64,000 nt of DNA from Chrysoporthe austroafricana (taxonomy: Eukaryota; Ascomycota; Sordariomycetes; Diaporthales; Cryphonectriaceae). Position numbers and translations under genes: made by a program. Below the pieces are notes generated by a model that worked only from the letters and a program-made list of their open reading frames with translations, made no database searches and was not told the origin of the DNA. Below are positions 18,976 to 30,200 of this stretch, piece by piece (positions within the stretch are counted from its first letter, which is position 1; the number at the start of each line of letters is the position of its first letter). The stretch covers positions 4,466,342 through 4,530,341 of the forward strand of contig JYIP02000007.1 of the NCBI GenBank assembly GCA_001051155.2, written 5' to 3'.

Positions 18976-21959
18976 TTACTGGCCCAGAGCACGCTGGAGG
19001 ATGTTGGACACAGCTGTAAACTCGCGGATAGCGACCTCAGCAAGGGTCATGTTGTCGAACATCTCGCCATAGGGAAGAGACAGCTCCTTGAAGAAGTAGC
19101 CCCAGTACAGGCTGGTCTTCTTGCCCTCCCGGTGGATCTCGGCCTGGATGTTAGGGAGAGACTGCGCGACGGTACGGTATGTCTCCTCGCGGATGATAGC
19201 GATATACCACTGTGGGAGAGAAGGAAGGACAGGTCAGCAGGAGGCTCCTCACGCAAGAGGTAGATAGTAGGCTCGGCTTACCTCAATCACGTCCAGGGGA
19301 GTGCCGGGCTTGGGCACGAAGGTGTATGTGTGACCCCACTGGTTGCCGAAGCGGGGCATATTGAAGTCACGCAGGCGGTCCTCGGTCAGGTCGACCAGGT
19401 AGGCAATGTTGTCCTTCATGGTGACCGTGAAGCCGTGGCACAGCATAGCGGAGGTCCAAAGGCGCCGGTACAGCTGTTGGTTCAATACGAGCTCATCCTT
19501 CTTCTCCCGCATGGCGTTCTGGAGGTGACGCAGCAGGCTGACGCAGGCGGCGTACACCGAGTTGCGCTGCTTCATGGTGATGCGTTCAGTCATGTACCAG
19601 GGGAACTTGCGCAGGGTGCTGATCATGCACTCAAAGGGGCGCTGTGGGCAGTCCCTAGAGAATGGCGACTGTGAAGTTTAGTTATAGTTAGCATTGGCGG
19701 CGGAAGTCGGGCATGGCAGTGTCGCTTTTGGATGGAAGCGGCGTCAGACTTACGCGCTGCGGGATATCGACGTGCTTGACTAACATAGTCATCTCCTCCT
19801 CTGTGATGAATCCCTTGAAGCACTGCCACGGCTGGGTAGGGTGGTTCTCGAGTATGATGGGCGTGGGTCCGTCCCAGCGGACGCCCTTGGCCAGAGGGAA
19901 CAGGTCCTGCATGAGGGCGGCCTGACTGGAAAGCTCGAGCTCGACGGGGCGGTCACCAAGGCGGGTCAGGCGGCCGCCGGCGGTGCTCTTCTGGTACTTC
20001 TCAACCGCACTGACGGCGGCCTGCATGCTCATGAATTCGACGTAGGCATCATTCGTCTTGCTTGTAACGCGTTCCATGATGATGTGAACGGGTTCCTGGC
20101 TGTCGTTGAGGACCTTGGAGTTACGTCCAAGGAAAGCGAGGATCTCCGCGCGCTTGGTAGCAAAGGGGATCTGGCGGGGGACTCATCTTCAGCATGACTT
20201 ACAAGACGCACATCAGGGGCAGACTTACGTTCTTCAGCTTGACGACGCCGTATGTAGGGTTAGGTTGAGCATTACGAGCACCCTCGACGAAGGGGAAGTT
20301 ATCGGCATGAAGAGCAACCTCCGCAGTTGGGCGCTGGGTAGGCCCAGCAGTCAGCTCGTTCAGCTGCTTAGAGCGCTGGTTGCGAATGTACTCAGGGACG
20401 GGGTTGTTGTGCAGGACAAGTGCATTTGCATTCGAGGGAAGCTCGATCGGCTGAGGGTTGCAGGACAGACCATCGAAGGCATCGCGACCGCTAGTGGCGC
20501 TGCTGGCTCCCACCGGCGAGAACGGGTCTCCGCAAGAACGAGAGGTCGGAATGCCATGACCGTAGCTCTGCTGCTGGTGTAGAGGTAAGAAAGCGCTGCC
20601 GTTGCCGCCGTACTGTTGCGAAGACAATGAAGAGTCGATGCTGTGTTGGGGCGAGATCGAGCTGCTGTTCCCATTGTCACAGCTCATGGGCATGGGAGTG
20701 TGCATTGGAGTTCGCAAGTCGAAGCGAGGGGGAGGCTCGATGGTGGCCGAGCCGTGGGTACGAGGAGCGAAGCTGCGCGGCTCGGTGCGAACAGGGTAGT
20801 TTCTAGCGCCAGGAGTAGAGCCTGCAGGAGAGCCGACGTGCGAAGGACCGACGCTGCTGCGAGGGCTCTGGCGGTACGAAGCGGGGGTGAAGCAGGTAGG
20901 GCTCGTCACGGTGCCGCGCACAGGAGTTTGCATGCCGTTCTGCTGCGGCATGTGCTGTAGCTGTTCACGGTAGACAGGAGTGTTAGGCATGCGAGACCCG
21001 AAGCTATCGTCACCAACTGGCTGACCACCGGTGATTCCGACCTGGCGCGTCTGAGCCTGAGGGTGCTGGTTCAGATCCATGCGAGACAGCTGTGCCTCCA
21101 GGACCATCATAGCGCGCTCATCGGCGACATCTTGGGCCGGGTGGGAAGCGATGGGCATGGCCTGTCGGCCGCCATTGAGCCGCTGCTGCTGCTGCTGCTG
21201 CTACATGTTAACATCAAAGGACATGCTGTTGACGCCGTTCCTAGGCTGCTACTGCTGTGTGTCATGGATATGACTTACGCTGTGGATCGCACTGGCGGCG
21301 TTAGATCCAGGCTGATGAACACCGTTCACGCCAGATTTGGTCACGCCGATTAGGCTGTTACCATTGTCGAACCGTGACATCGTCTGAGCTGGCTGATCCT
21401 GAAGGCTGGCCGACGTGTTGTTAAAGGCACCGCCCTGACCGGCGAGGGTGTTGCACCCATTGGAGATGCCACCAGCAGACATCGCAGCAATAGCGACGTT
21501 GGATGAGGTGAGCATTGGGGCACTGTGGACGTTGCGGCCGTTGAAGGCATGAATGTCGGTGCTGAAGCTGACCTGGGTAGGAGTGCCCGTGGGCCTGAAC
21601 TCGGCAGAGGCAGGGTTGAGTTTCGAGGCCGTAGGGCTCTCGAGCTGAGCTCGCCGCAACTGCGCGACGTGATCCTTGCGCTGCACGTCGGTCTGCAAGT
21701 TGGCAGGCGCGCTCAGGTGGCTGACTGGAGGGGAGGGTTTGAATTTGGACTGGCCAGAAGCAAACTCAGCGGACTCTGGGGAGTTGTTCTCGCTCTTACT
21801 GGAGACGGTGGAGCGCATGCCAGCGAAAGCATAGTTGGTGCAGGGAATAAGGGAGGCGCCACCATCGACGGAGTCGATGGATCCCTCCTCAACCACGGGG
21901 AGACCACCGCTGGACAGTCGGTTGCGCACACGAGTGCTGGTGTTGAACTTGGTGTGCAT
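18976..21959 (-). CDS. Large fungal RRM-containing RNA-binding protein
   Basis: Five exons, 21959-21279, 21200-20229, 20170-19754, 19668-19282 and 19209-18976, give 896 residues. All junctions are phase 0 with GTAAGT or GTAAGC donors and GCTAAC-like branch sites. The first 540 residues are low-complexity (Ser, Asn, Gln, Pro), including a Q6 run at the start of exon 2 and YRQSPRSS and TPARNYP-like segments. An RRM follows at about 545-625: YGVVKLKNIPFATKR (RNP2-like), VHIIMERV and NDAYVEFMS (RNP1-like). The C-terminal 270 residues are conserved in my memory of Pezizomycotina relatives: FPLAKGVRWDG, WQCFKGFITEEEM, SRDCPQRPFECMIS, LDVIEWYIAIIREET and YWGYFFKEL. The family has no well-known name; a role in RNA metabolism is inferred from the RRM. 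An upstream exon may exist (see 22610-22724). Confidence 0.88.
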
Positions 21960-22609
21960 GTTGGGTGGCTGGTTGCTGACGTATGTACGGGTGTTCGTTG
22001 TCGTGACCGATCCTATCGTCGGGTCACCAGGACATCAGGTACTTCTACAATGCGCGAAGATGTCAGTCTGCGTACGAAATTTAATGAGTAGAGGTCGAAA
22101 ATGGTGCCAGAGCGTAAAGTGGAAAATTAGCTGAGGTGGTGAGAAGGGGGCAAAGCTGCGAAGATTTTGGCCGCAGTGATCGATCGCCTTCCATGGTGCG
22201 CCTACAGCAGCCGTCCAGTTCCTCCATTGTCTTCCAAAATTTTGCAGCTGGCGAAGCGACAATGTGCTAGTGAAAATCGTGCTAAATTTCGGACGAGACG
22301 ATTTGCAGGTGAGGAGAAAGTGATTGGAAATTAGAGTCTGTAAGTGGCAGAAAGAGTGGGCATCAAACTCATGAATGAGGGAAGAGGGAAAAGAATAGAA
22401 GGATTTGGTTATGGAGAGAAGAGACTGGAGACTCTCAGAATGCAGTATGTAGAATTTTGCATGATACGAGGATGCCTAGGTAGGCAGGAATGAGACAGTT
22501 GGTTTGGGGTAGATTACTTCCATGAGATAATCTGGCTTAGGAGATGAGGGGGAGCAAGATGCAGTATGATCATGACGATTCCCACTTAGAGGATGAAATG
22601 AAACCTTAC

Positions 22610-22724
22610 CTCGGGCGAGAATTGCAAGTTGACAGTCTTGTTCGTATGGGTGGTACCCTGTTCGAAAATGATGCGGAAGAAGTCGTATGGTGACTTGTCA
22701 GCCTCGACGAAGATCTTGCCACAG
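22610..22724 (-). other. Candidate upstream coding exon of the RRM gene
   Basis: This 115-bp block reads CGKIFVEADKSPYDFF then FEQGTT and NKTVNLQFSPE and ends at a GTAAGG donor (22609). A CTCTAG acceptor precedes it. The composition is clearly protein-like, unlike the surrounding AT-rich sequence. It ends in phase 0, and an acceptor at 21972-21971 (AACCAG) would join it in frame to PPNMHTKF, that is, to the first annotated RRM exon, removing an intron of about 640 bp. No upstream start exon could be identified. This is inference from reading frame and splice signals only. Confidence 0.42.
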
Positions 22725-25700
22725 CTAGAGGATGGTGCCTTCGCGTACAAGAGAAGAATAGAAAGAGTATGGGCAAATCGACAACAATAGGATACAATTG
22801 TATCCACAATGCTGTTGCCTGAAGCGCGATGGTCTTGATCACAATAGGCTTATGAAACACACAGGAGATGAAGATTGTTGAGAATGACAGAACAGAAACA
22901 AGGTGGAAAGTTATGTAAATTCGTAACTGGAACAGATAGGACCAAGATCTCGAGGGCTAGGTGAGCAGAGACACAGATATGGTAGCTGACAAAACTGGAT
23001 GTGACGCCTTCCAAGTCTTATACCAAAAACCCTAAATAGTCCCATTCCGTCGACAATGAATCGAGCCAGAGAGGTACTTTCAAATGTCACGCCTAAGTTG
23101 ACTAGCTAGAGGTCCCGTTATTTTGAATACCTAGGTAGTCAGGTCGCAGGAAGACGCACAGGCATACCAGAGCAAGTCTCTGGGGTCGAGGTAGAGGGAG
23201 TCTCGCTCTAGAGAGAAAGCTTTCGCAGTTTTGGGCAAATGTTTGAAGCGAAGGTCTTACGGATTCACAACTCCGTCGTTACGGAATATTCTCTATCTAC
23301 GGAAAATATTGATAGAGCTTCTTGGAGTCCTCCGTCAGGTTTTGCAAGGATCCCTGAATTCAACATCAAGCGAGAGGTCAGATATCATTATCGAAATCAT
23401 CACGTTTGTAGGGAAGTGGGATTTGTGAAGCTAGGAGCATGTACTGAAGACTACCTAGGTATCAATTACAACACAATCATTTTGACGAACAAGGACCAGA
23501 AACTGTTGTGGAAGACGAATCTTCAAAGGTCTTGATTGCCAAAGATTGAAAGACATACTGCTGCTACGGATGAAATAACCAGGGCTAAGACCATACAAGA
23601 TCCAGACAAACCATATACTACACAGAGATACAACGTCGTTTCCGCTGTCAATATAACCAACATCAAGGTCACCGTGTGCAACTTGCAGCTGTTTGATTAT
23701 TTATCCTCTCTAGACCGACTTCGACAAGCAGCGTTTCGAGATTAAGGACTCCCGTTCAACAACTATGAATATCGTGTCGCTGGATCCCAGCCCCAGGGCA
23801 TGGCTTGGAGGCGACGGTGGAGTGAGCCAGGTGGAAACTTCACATATTATGGTGGCCCATGGACGCAGGGCCTAAGGAGGTGGCTCACAGTGCCATGATG
23901 AAGCCATCTGACTCGGTCGCTGGGCTGTCATGAGCCTGGAATGGATCTAATAATACAACCCATATCCGTCCCTTCCTCCCTTGCATCATGACATATCTCT
24001 CAGTATCAAGCTTTACCTCCTCACTTGCGAAGTGGCCGTCACTGGCTCGTTTTCAGAAGGTGGGACAGTAGAGAAGAGAACAAGTTGGTCTGCCCTGCAT
24101 GTATATATGGCGGAATCAATTACTGTATCACAGCAGAAGCCCTTCAGAGCTTATATTGGACAATGCTGGCCTGAGTAGTCTACGTTGAATTGATCGTAGA
24201 GACGGTCTCCGTGCTCAGCGGCAAGATACACCGTTAAGGTGGACAGTATCACTAGCATCCTATTGGTAGAGTTCATCGCCAAGCAGACTATCGGAGAGCT
24301 GTGTCGCGCTCGGACAAGCCTCCAGTAGGGCCCAATGGAGTACTTCTCGACTGCCCTTCGATATCGTTGGTTCAAATAGGAGAAGACATCCATGCGCGAA
24401 ACTCGGATCATTACTCAGTCAAGGATTGGACACTCATGCGCGGATGTCAAAGCTCGGTGGCGTTCGGTGAAATCAAAGGATGGTGATGCCACACACCTGC
24501 GAACATCAGAATTTAGGAGCTTACGCCTTCCAGGGGGTCGATCGTTGTTTTTGCAAGGGGACCCGACGTCGCCTGCTCGACGAATCGACTATGCTAGTCA
24601 TGGCGAGCTCGGCCCGCTGTACAGTAAACGGACTACCGTCGCTGTTCTGTCCCGGCTTGCCGACAGCTCCATCCCTTCGCTTCTCCGCAACTTACTGACT
24701 CTCCAGCGCTGCGCTGTCCGGCGCATCTCCCTCTCTTTCTCTCTCAGAGCGCGAGATCCGAGGGAACCTGGCAGAGGAATTTTCGTGCAAGCGTGTGTCG
24801 GCGAATGCAATATTGCTTTTCCTCAGCTCGAGCTTACTCGGTTCCGGCGATACTAGGGAGCCAGTGGGAGCGTCTTCCGGGTCATGAACAGGTCTCAGCT
24901 GATTTCAAGGGTCTTCCAAGATTGATTCGGCGTGGAATGTGCTGTCACATGCAGAACACAATGCAAAGGTGATGCTCTGGTTCTGTCATGAGCTGTCATT
25001 GTATTCTCCCAGCATCGACTGACACAAGAGCCGCGGCAGCCCATTCCAGGTCGCCTCTAGGCATGCGGTGGCTTCGAAAAAGAAGCATCAGCAAGACCAC
25101 GCGGATGAGCCGAGCACCAAGCGATTTGAGTCCTCACAAAGCCTAGGCCTGACAGAACTCATGCCGTCCTGCATTGATCTTGCGGCCTGCTGCGTAAGTG
25201 TATCAGGGTGTCACTGACGCGGTGGCTCATTGTCTAAACCACGCGTACTTGATTGGCTCGTTTTATCGATCTCGGACAGATGACTGGTCTCACCAGTGAA
25301 GCCATGGCGCTATCGGCAGAAGTACCGGCGGGAATTTGCCATGGTGTCCGTCCGTTGCCGTACTCTGTACAATCGGAAGAGAACTGTAATAGAAGAGCGA
25401 AGGGGAAAAGAAAATTCCGGGGTGGGTAGGGAGCTAGTTGGGGATGCGACCCGGATGCTGTCGATTCTGATCCAGATCCATAGGCAGAAGGGAGAACATG
25501 GCTCCACAACGAGGCTTCTCAGGCGTGCCGCGCGCGGGGCCGTCTCAGCCCTTGCGGATACATGCGTGCCATAGATCGTCAGATCTGGAAAAATAGAAGA
25601 ATGCTTAAAGGCCGTGACAGTCGCTGGGCGAGCTCCTGACAGGCCTGCGCCGGTCTCAGCTGCTCCATCAGCATGCCCAGCCCCATACCGTCTCAATTCA

Positions 25701-25901
25701 CAAGTCTACACGCCTATCCGAAGCTCTTGTCAATGCGAGATTTCATTTCCAATCTTGCGCTGCGGGCCATCCATCGCTCTACGCGTTGATCCGTACGCTG
25801 GGTTTTGGACCTTGAGTGAGTTGCACGAGAGCTGCTCTTCGAGCTGCGATTCCGAGCCTGACCATCATCGCAGTCGCAGCCATTGGGTGTAGATCACACC
25901 A
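22725..25901. other. AT-richer gene-free stretch
   Basis: Over about 3.2 kb the base composition is visibly more AT-rich than elsewhere and open frames are short with no family motifs. It includes the promoter of the membrane-protein gene at 25902. I see no transposon termini, long repeats or tRNA-like structure. The block from 21960 to 22609 just before it has the same character and is either the RRM gene's 5' leader or an intron. Confidence 0.55.
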
Positions 25902-27005
25902 ATGGCTCCTCATACGACTCCTGAGTCTTCCGCGACGCTCGTCGCAGCTACATCTCTCTACTGTATAGCTCTCTACAACGTCTGCGAGCTGAACATCATC
26001 GTCTTCAACACCTTCAAGAGTCGCTCAGGGCTGTACTTCTGGAGCTTCCTGGTTGCAACGAACGGTATCGTGCCGTTCGCCGTCGGTTACATAACTTTTG
26101 ATTACCATCCACCATCATTTGCAGGCATAACTGCAATAATCTTCGGTTGGATATGCATGGTAGACGGCCAGTCTCTCGTCCTGTACTCGCGCTTGCACCT
26201 TACTCCGTACGACAAGTCGAGAATTCGGCCACTTCTTGTCATGATCATTGTCGATGGACTCATACTCCATGTCCCTGTCGCAATATTGCTCTATGGTTTG
26301 ACCGCGGATCCCCCAGGTATTCAGAAGTGGCTCGATGTGTATCGAGTCTACGAGAAGGTCGAAGTCACAGTCTTCTTCGTTCAGGAATGCGTCCTCTCGG
26401 GCGCCTACATCTATTTCACTCATGACTATTTCCGGCTCAAAGCAACGTTGCGTGGTCAGAGAACCTTTTATATTGTGAGGCACCTCGTGGTGATCATGGT
26501 GCTGATCATGTTCCTGGATGCAACAATACTTGGCCTCGAGTTCGCCCACTTGTATAACCTGCAGACAGCATACAAGGCATTCGTCTACAGCATCAAACTA
26601 AAGCTTGAGTTCGGCATTCTCAATTCACTTGTTGATATCACCCAGTCGCCCATGTCTGCGTCGTCGCCCGGGCAATCCCAGCCCTGTGAAAACGATCTAC
26701 AGATTGACGGCACAGTGCTGAACGGACTTGAGATAGTCAATTCAGGCGCGGCTACGGCCAATCGTTTGGCGCTAGACACGAGAATACTAGAAGGACTGGA
26801 GTGCAATGACAGAGAAGCCGCGGTCGGTGTGGTTGAGGCTCAGAATGGCATCGAGCCAGGGAGCAGGGGGAAAGCACATCGATCGGGAAGTGTGACAATG
26901 TGTACAGAAGTGGCCCCACAACAGCTGACAGGGAAAGGCTTGGAACGAGGTCTGGTAGCCGACGATGCAGCGAGGGAACATTGCTTTGCGTGTCGGAATG
27001 GGTAG
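25902..27005 (+). CDS. Fungal seven-transmembrane protein (DUF7703-like)
   Basis: A single exon of 367 residues starts with ATG in good context (CCAATGG). About seven hydrophobic segments are visible, near residues 12-35, 43-64, 72-92, 108-130, 150-170, 190-212 and 220-242. The early segment has YNVCELNIIVFNTF, then GLYFWSFLVATNGI, a membrane segment with GWICMVDGQSLVLYSRLHL, and a DATILGLEF segment. This arrangement matches a broad fungal family of integral membrane proteins (the DUF7703 type in my recollection). The C-terminal 120 residues are hydrophilic and poorly conserved in appearance. Function is unknown; a sensor or receptor-like role would be speculation. It converges on ARPC4 with only 260 bp between stop codons. 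Its codon third positions are less GC-rich than those of neighbouring genes. Confidence 0.8.
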   Translation: MAPHTTPESSATLVAATSLYCIALYNVCELNIIVFNTFKSRSGLYFWSFLVATNGIVPFAVGYITFDYHPPSFAGITAIIFGWICMVDGQSLVLYSRLHLTPYDKSRIRPLLVMIIVDGLILHVPVAILLYGLTADPPGIQKWLDVYRVYEKVEVTVFFVQECVLSGAYIYFTHDYFRLKATLRGQRTFYIVRHLVVIMVLIMFLDATILGLEFAHLYNLQTAYKAFVYSIKLKLEFGILNSLVDITQSPMSASSPGQSQPCENDLQIDGTVLNGLEIVNSGAATANRLALDTRILEGLECNDREAAVGVVEAQNGIEPGSRGKAHRSGSVTMCTEVAPQQLTGKGLERGLVADDAAREHCFACRNG

Positions 27006-27265
27006 TACGTTGCATAGCCAGGATCTCATCCAGGGCCGGCCGACCTGCTACGGGTCTGTGCCCTGCCATGTACCCTCCCGAAAGGCAAACGCGGTCCATC
27101 CCCCTTCCAGTATTTTCCAGTCTTGGAACTCCCACAACGCCTGGTTTGATAGTTGCACTTGAGGGGAGAACCCTGGGACCCTGCCCCCTGGCCAATCACT
27201 CCTTGAGGATCGCTTTGATCTCCCCCCAGCCGGGCGCAGGAAAGAGGCACATAGCTCACAGACAT

Positions 27266-27985
27266 CTAATCAAAGGGCGTCAAGAATGATTCCGCCACGA
27301 AACGTGCTCTTGCGTTCAGCTGCATCATGTTGGTCAATAGTTTAGGTGGCGGGGGCCCGACGTCACTTACGAAGAGCTTCATCTCGGAGATCTCCTTGTC
27401 CACCTCCTCCATGAACTGGATGATGAAGTCCACCAGCTTGTGCTTCAACATCTCCTCTGTGTGGAAGTTCGTGATCAAGAACGAGATGTCATATCCCTGT
27501 GCTTCCCGTCAGCGCTGCCAGTCCGGGGGGCCACGGTCCCGGGGAGCACTGCAGCAGGCGCGAACATCAACGACAGCTGCCATGCCATCCCTGTGACGTA
27601 CCTTGATAGGTTTCCTCCTCAGGATGAAGAAAGACTCCGCCCTCTGTTCCAGGAACCGTGTGAACTTGTGCACCAGGATGTTCTCGATCTCGTCCGCCTG
27701 CTTGATCTTGATGCTGATGCGCACGGAGTTGACGGACGGCTCGATGAGGACGCGCTCGTTCTCGTTGCGTGCGACGGTCAGGGGCGTCAGCAGGACCTCG
27801 GGGGAGGTGCGCGCCTCGACCTCAGGGACGTTGTGCCGCTCTGCGGTCTGGGAAGCGAAGTTGGACAGGCACAGGGCGGCGGTCAGGCTGCTGCGGACGG
27901 CCTGGAGGTACGGCCGGAGGGATTGCGACTGGGCGGGATGGTCAGCTTAAAACATGAGCGAGCGGCATGGCATCGGGCGTACCAT
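27266..27985 (-). CDS. arpc4: Arp2/3 complex subunit 4 (ARPC4 / Arc20)
   Basis: Four exons, 27985-27983, 27928-27602, 27496-27371 and 27319-27266, give 169 residues, the usual length of this very conserved subunit. The Arp2/3 complex nucleates branched actin, in fungi mainly at endocytic patches. The first exon is just the ATG, followed at once by a GTACGC donor; exon 2 then starts [15 protein letters not shown]. Further diagnostic sequence includes [32 protein letters not shown] and [15 protein letters not shown]. The third intron is only 51 nt (GTAAGT...GCAG), a multiple of three and free of stops, so leaving it unspliced adds 17 residues that do not belong to the family. Divergently paired with UBP6. 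Confidence 0.96.
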
Positions 27986-28408
27986 CTTGAGGGTCTGATA
28001 GCTCCGTCGAGCGTTGTCAGGATGCCTTGCTGGGGGAGGAGTTGTTGGAGGGAGCTGGCTTGTGAGCTGTACGATGCGAGGAGGGACGTCAGGGGCGCAG
28101 GCCCGTGTGGGGCGGAACCTTGGGGTGGTACGTACTTGTGGCACCGTGGCACTGGCAACAGAGCTCACAGTACGTATCCCTGTCCTACCTCCCGCCCTTT
28201 GCCCCGCCATTACGCTGGCTGAGAGCTGCCTGGTCGAACGCTCACTTTGTCCCGTCTCGCCTTGCACGCACACCAGCTGTTGTCCTTGTGGCAAACTTCA
28301 CACTTTCCCTCCCCCAGCAGGTCTCAGACCATCAACCACTGCATTGACAGTGCTCTATCAGCAATCAGAAACCCCCCCGGAGGAGTGTGCCTTGAGACCG
28401 CCGGCAAG
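27986..28408. promoter_or_regulatory. Divergent promoter region ARPC4 / UBP6
   Basis: The start codons of ARPC4 (minus) and UBP6 (plus) are 423 bp apart, so both genes must be driven from this interval. It contains CT-rich stretches in front of each gene. No specific factor site is assigned. Confidence 0.6.
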
Positions 28409-30200
28409 ATGGCTGTGAACGGTACGTGATGGAGCTCCACCCATGACCCGCTGCTTGAGATAACCAAACGCGCCTGTCGCGTCGTTCGCGATACCTGGGA
28501 GGTCTGCTGCTAATGTCGCCCGTGCATCCGTAGTTGTCCTCAAACACCAAGGCAACAAGTACGATGTCGAGGTGGACCCCTCCTCCACCGGCGCCGAGTT
28601 CAAGGAGATTATCTACAGCCTGACCGGCGTCGAGCCCGAGCGGCAGAAGGTCCTGATCAAGGGCGGCCAGCTGAAGGATGATGCAGAGATGGGAAAGCTG
28701 GGCCTGAAGCCCAGCTCGACAATCATGGTGATGGGTAGCCCCAGCGGTAGCGGCCCTGCCATTGTCCGCCCAACGGAGAAGATCAAGTTCGCCGAGGACA
28801 TGACCGATGCCGAGGCAGCCCAGCAGGAGGGCGCTATCCCGAGCGGACTGGTGAACCTTGGCAACACATGCTACCTGAACTCGACCCTCCAGACCCTCCG
28901 CGCCATACCAGAGCTCCAGGACTCCCTGGTCAGATACGAGTGGAAGAGCCAACCTGGCGGCGCTCACACCGCCGCGTTCCCGCAGTTCGACCTCACCGAG
29001 CAGCTCAAGGGCCTCTTCAAGTCGATGAGCGAGACTACGGAGGGTTGTGTACCCTTTGGCTTCCTCCAGGCTCTTCGTCAGGTTTTCCCCCAGTTCGCAG
29101 AGAGGTCCAGGACCGGCCAGGGCTTCGCGCAGCAGGATGCCGAGGAGGCCTGGACAAACATCCTCTCTCAGATCCGAACCAGCCTGAAGGTCCAGGACGG
29201 GGACGGCTCTGCCCCCGTCTCCTGGGTTGACAAGTACATGGCCCTGCAGATGGTCGAGACGGTCGAGTGCAATGATCCCGAAGCCCGGGAGCGGGGAGAA
29301 CAGCCGGTCGTTAATACCGAGACCTACCTCAAGCTCAACTGCCACATCGACGGATCGACGAACCACTTGCGGGATGGTATCGTCGCCGGCCTGAAGGAAG
29401 AGATCGAGAAGAGATCCGAGGCCCTCGGCCGAGATGCCAAATACACCAAGTCTGCCAAAATCTCCCGCCTGCCCCAGTATCTCACAGTCCAGTTCGTTCG
29501 CTTCTTCTGGCGGAGGGACACCCAGAAGAAGGCCAAGATCCTGCGCAAGGTCACCTTTCCCAAGGAGCTCGATATCGTGGAGTTCTGCACCGATGATCTG
29601 AAGAGCAAGCTGATCCCCGTGAGGGACCGGCTTCGGGAGGTCGTGAAGGACGAGGAGGACATCGAGCGGGCCCGCAAGAGGAGAAAGACGAACCCGGCCC
29701 CGGAGGGCGAGAGCTCTCAGGCAGCCCAGCCCGCAACCGAGCAGAAGAGCAAGAGTGACGAAAAGAAGCCGGCGACCGACGGCGATGGCGATACCTCGAT
29801 GGAGACGTACAAGACGGACGCCGAGTGGGAGGCAGAGAAGGCCGCAGCGCTCCGCGACGCCAAGAAGGAGCTGCTGAGCCTGGTCAACCAAGACCTTGCC
29901 AAGGACGAGGGTGCCAACCAGTCGGGCATCTACGAGCTCCGAGGGGTCATCACCCACCAGGGGTCCAGTGCTGACAGTGGTCACTACACAGCATACGTAA
30001 AGAAGCCTGGTCCTAAGGACCCGAAGACGGGCAAGCCGGGCGAGGAAGATGGCAACTGGTGGTGGTTCAACGACGACAAGGTCTCGGAGGTGGCTGGAGA
30101 CAAGATCGAGACGCTCTCCGGCGGAGGGGAGACCCACTCGGCACTCATCCTGCTCTACAAGGCTGTCCCGCTGCCGTCATCCGAGGATCTGCAGGCGTAG
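28409..30200 (+). CDS. ubp6: Proteasome-associated deubiquitinase Ubp6 (USP14 family)
   Basis: Two exons, 28409-28421 and 28534-30200, give 559 residues. The short first exon encodes MAVN and one base of the next Val; the 112-bp intron has a GTACGT donor. Ubp6 binds the 19S proteasome and removes ubiquitin from substrates before degradation. An N-terminal ubiquitin-like domain spans about residues 4-75 (KHQGNKYDVEV, VLIKGGQLKDD, LGLKPSSTIMVMG). The USP domain starts with GLVNLGNTCYLNS, catalytic Cys at about 117, and ends with SADSGHYTAYVKK, catalytic His at about 488, then WWWFNDDKVSEV. An acidic and Lys-rich insert (about 375-430, with RKRRK) interrupts the USP domain and makes the protein somewhat longer than yeast Ubp6. 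Catalytic residues appear intact. Confidence 0.96.

Noticed and set aside
28365..30137. A 590-codon minus-strand frame opposite UBP6
   Set aside because: It is antisense to the ubiquitin-like and USP domains with mirrored, leucine-rich composition.
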